Source: an uncultured Prevotellaceae bacterium | GTDB taxonomy: Bacteria; Bacteroidota; Bacteroidia; Bacteroidales; Bacteroidaceae | Assembly: GCA_946539475.1 (NCBI GenBank) | Contig: CAMNHM010000067.1 | Coordinates: 1 to 14,689, forward strand | Reading direction: 5' to 3' | DNA: 14,689 nucleotides | Shown here: in pieces, positions 14,425 to 14,689 of the stretch | Layout: the number at the start of each line of letters is the position of its first letter | Position numbering within the stretch: position 1 is the stretch's first letter | Translations under genes and position numbers: made by a program | The notes under the pieces: generated by a model | Told to the model about the DNA's origin: nothing | The model's input: only the letters and a program-made list of their open reading frames with translations | The model's database searches: none

Positions 14425-14508
14425 TTTATGATTTCTGCATGCAAGACAGGCATTATTTCTGAAAGTTCAAAGAAAGTGGGAAATTTATGGGGAAAACGGT
14501 GTAAAAAA

Positions 14509-14540
14509 TTTGGTAGCTTTAAAAAATTTTCGTAACTTTG
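14509..14540 (+). promoter_or_regulatory. Promoter of the HU-like gene
   Basis: TTTG (14509-14512), 20 bp, then TAACTTTG (14533-14540) is a full Bacteroidota consensus on the plus strand. Predicted start near 14547, giving a leader of about 88 nt. Confidence 0.8.
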
Positions 14541-14623
14541 CAACGTAAATCCAAAGCGTCATCGAAAAACAGTTACGGAGCTGAGAATCCGACAGTAATC
14601 TTCAGTAATTAACCATCAAAAGA

Positions 14624-14629
14624 AAGGAG
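14624..14629 (+). promoter_or_regulatory. Strong ribosome binding site (AAGGAG)
   Basis: AAGGAG lies 5 nt before the ATG at 14635. This is unusual here, because the other genes in the window lack a clear Shine-Dalgarno, and it suggests high translation of the downstream protein. Confidence 0.7.
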
Positions 14630-14634
14630 ACATT

Positions 14635-14689
14635 ATGTCACAGAAAGTTCAAAAGTACAAGAACACCAACGAGCAGTCGAAGTCCTTCG
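14635..14689 (+). CDS. Probable HU-like DNA-binding protein, first 18 codons only
   Basis: Eighteen codons, MSQKVQKYKNTNEQSKSF, are visible before the window ends. This N-terminus resembles, from memory, the HU-like (HU-HIG type) DNA-binding proteins of Prevotella and Bacteroides, which begin (A/S)QKVxKYKNTNExS followed by a GKWYGR-type stretch and an HU fold. These are small abundant nucleoid-type proteins. The full consensus promoter and strong ribosome binding site fit high expression. With so little sequence the family call is tentative, while the start itself is well supported. Confidence 0.6.
   Translation, partial: MSQKVQKYKNTNEQSKSF

Overview
The window reads as chromosomal DNA of a fairly GC-rich member of the Bacteroidales, most likely Prevotellaceae. 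The evidence is threefold. Promoters have the Bacteroidota form (TTTG, 19-20 bp, TAnnTTTG) and most genes lack a clear Shine-Dalgarno. The proteins include types typical of the phylum: a cargo protein with a type IX secretion (T9SS) C-terminal signal, a TPR/membrane/AraC regulator, an HU-like protein and a GH125 remnant. Nearly all genes lie on the minus strand; only mscL and the last, truncated gene are on the plus strand. The long plus-strand open frames opposite real genes are antisense shadows.

Layout, left to right. 1-1048: N-terminal part of a glycogen debranching enzyme (minus, runs off the left edge). 1203-6083: a compact minus-strand cluster, in transcription order rmuC, an acidic lipoprotein of unknown function, miaA and a diacylglycerol-kinase-family protein. 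It has one good promoter ahead of rmuC (6102-6133) and an intrinsic terminator at 1132-1178 whose T-tract also carries the -33 element of the debranching-enzyme promoter. 6289-8370: a probable three-gene unit, in transcription order a 42-residue small ORF, a T9SS-tagged secreted protein and a second secreted protein of DUF6935 type. Just upstream of its -7 box lie two operator-like repeats 21 bp apart, and beyond them the gene of a membrane-bound TPR-AraC regulator (8498-10192). The leader of that regulator gene is a 12-unit heptamer tandem array (10195-10278). 10285-11980: a UshA-type 5'-nucleotidase preceded in the same transcript by a small, possibly beta-grasp protein. 12145-13170: type I GAPDH with its own terminator. 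13441-13866: mscL, divergent from GAPDH, with the two -7 boxes only 12 bp apart.

13927-14634 is a decayed and repeat-rich intergenic region. It holds the last 56 codons of a GH125 alpha-mannosidase gene on the minus strand, cut exactly at the edge of three 22-bp tandem repeats. Next come a nested inverted repeat (14240-14379) built from ATGACAG heptamers and a third heptamer array. The region ends with a good plus-strand promoter and the first 18 codons of a probable HU-like DNA-binding protein with a strong ribosome binding site.

The best candidate for an undescribed system is 6289-10278. A signal-peptide/TPR/transmembrane/AraC one-component regulator sits directly upstream of a promoter that lacks a -33 element but has paired 21-bp-spaced sites, and that promoter drives a small protein plus two exported proteins. 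The coupling is inferred from layout and motifs and is not demonstrated.
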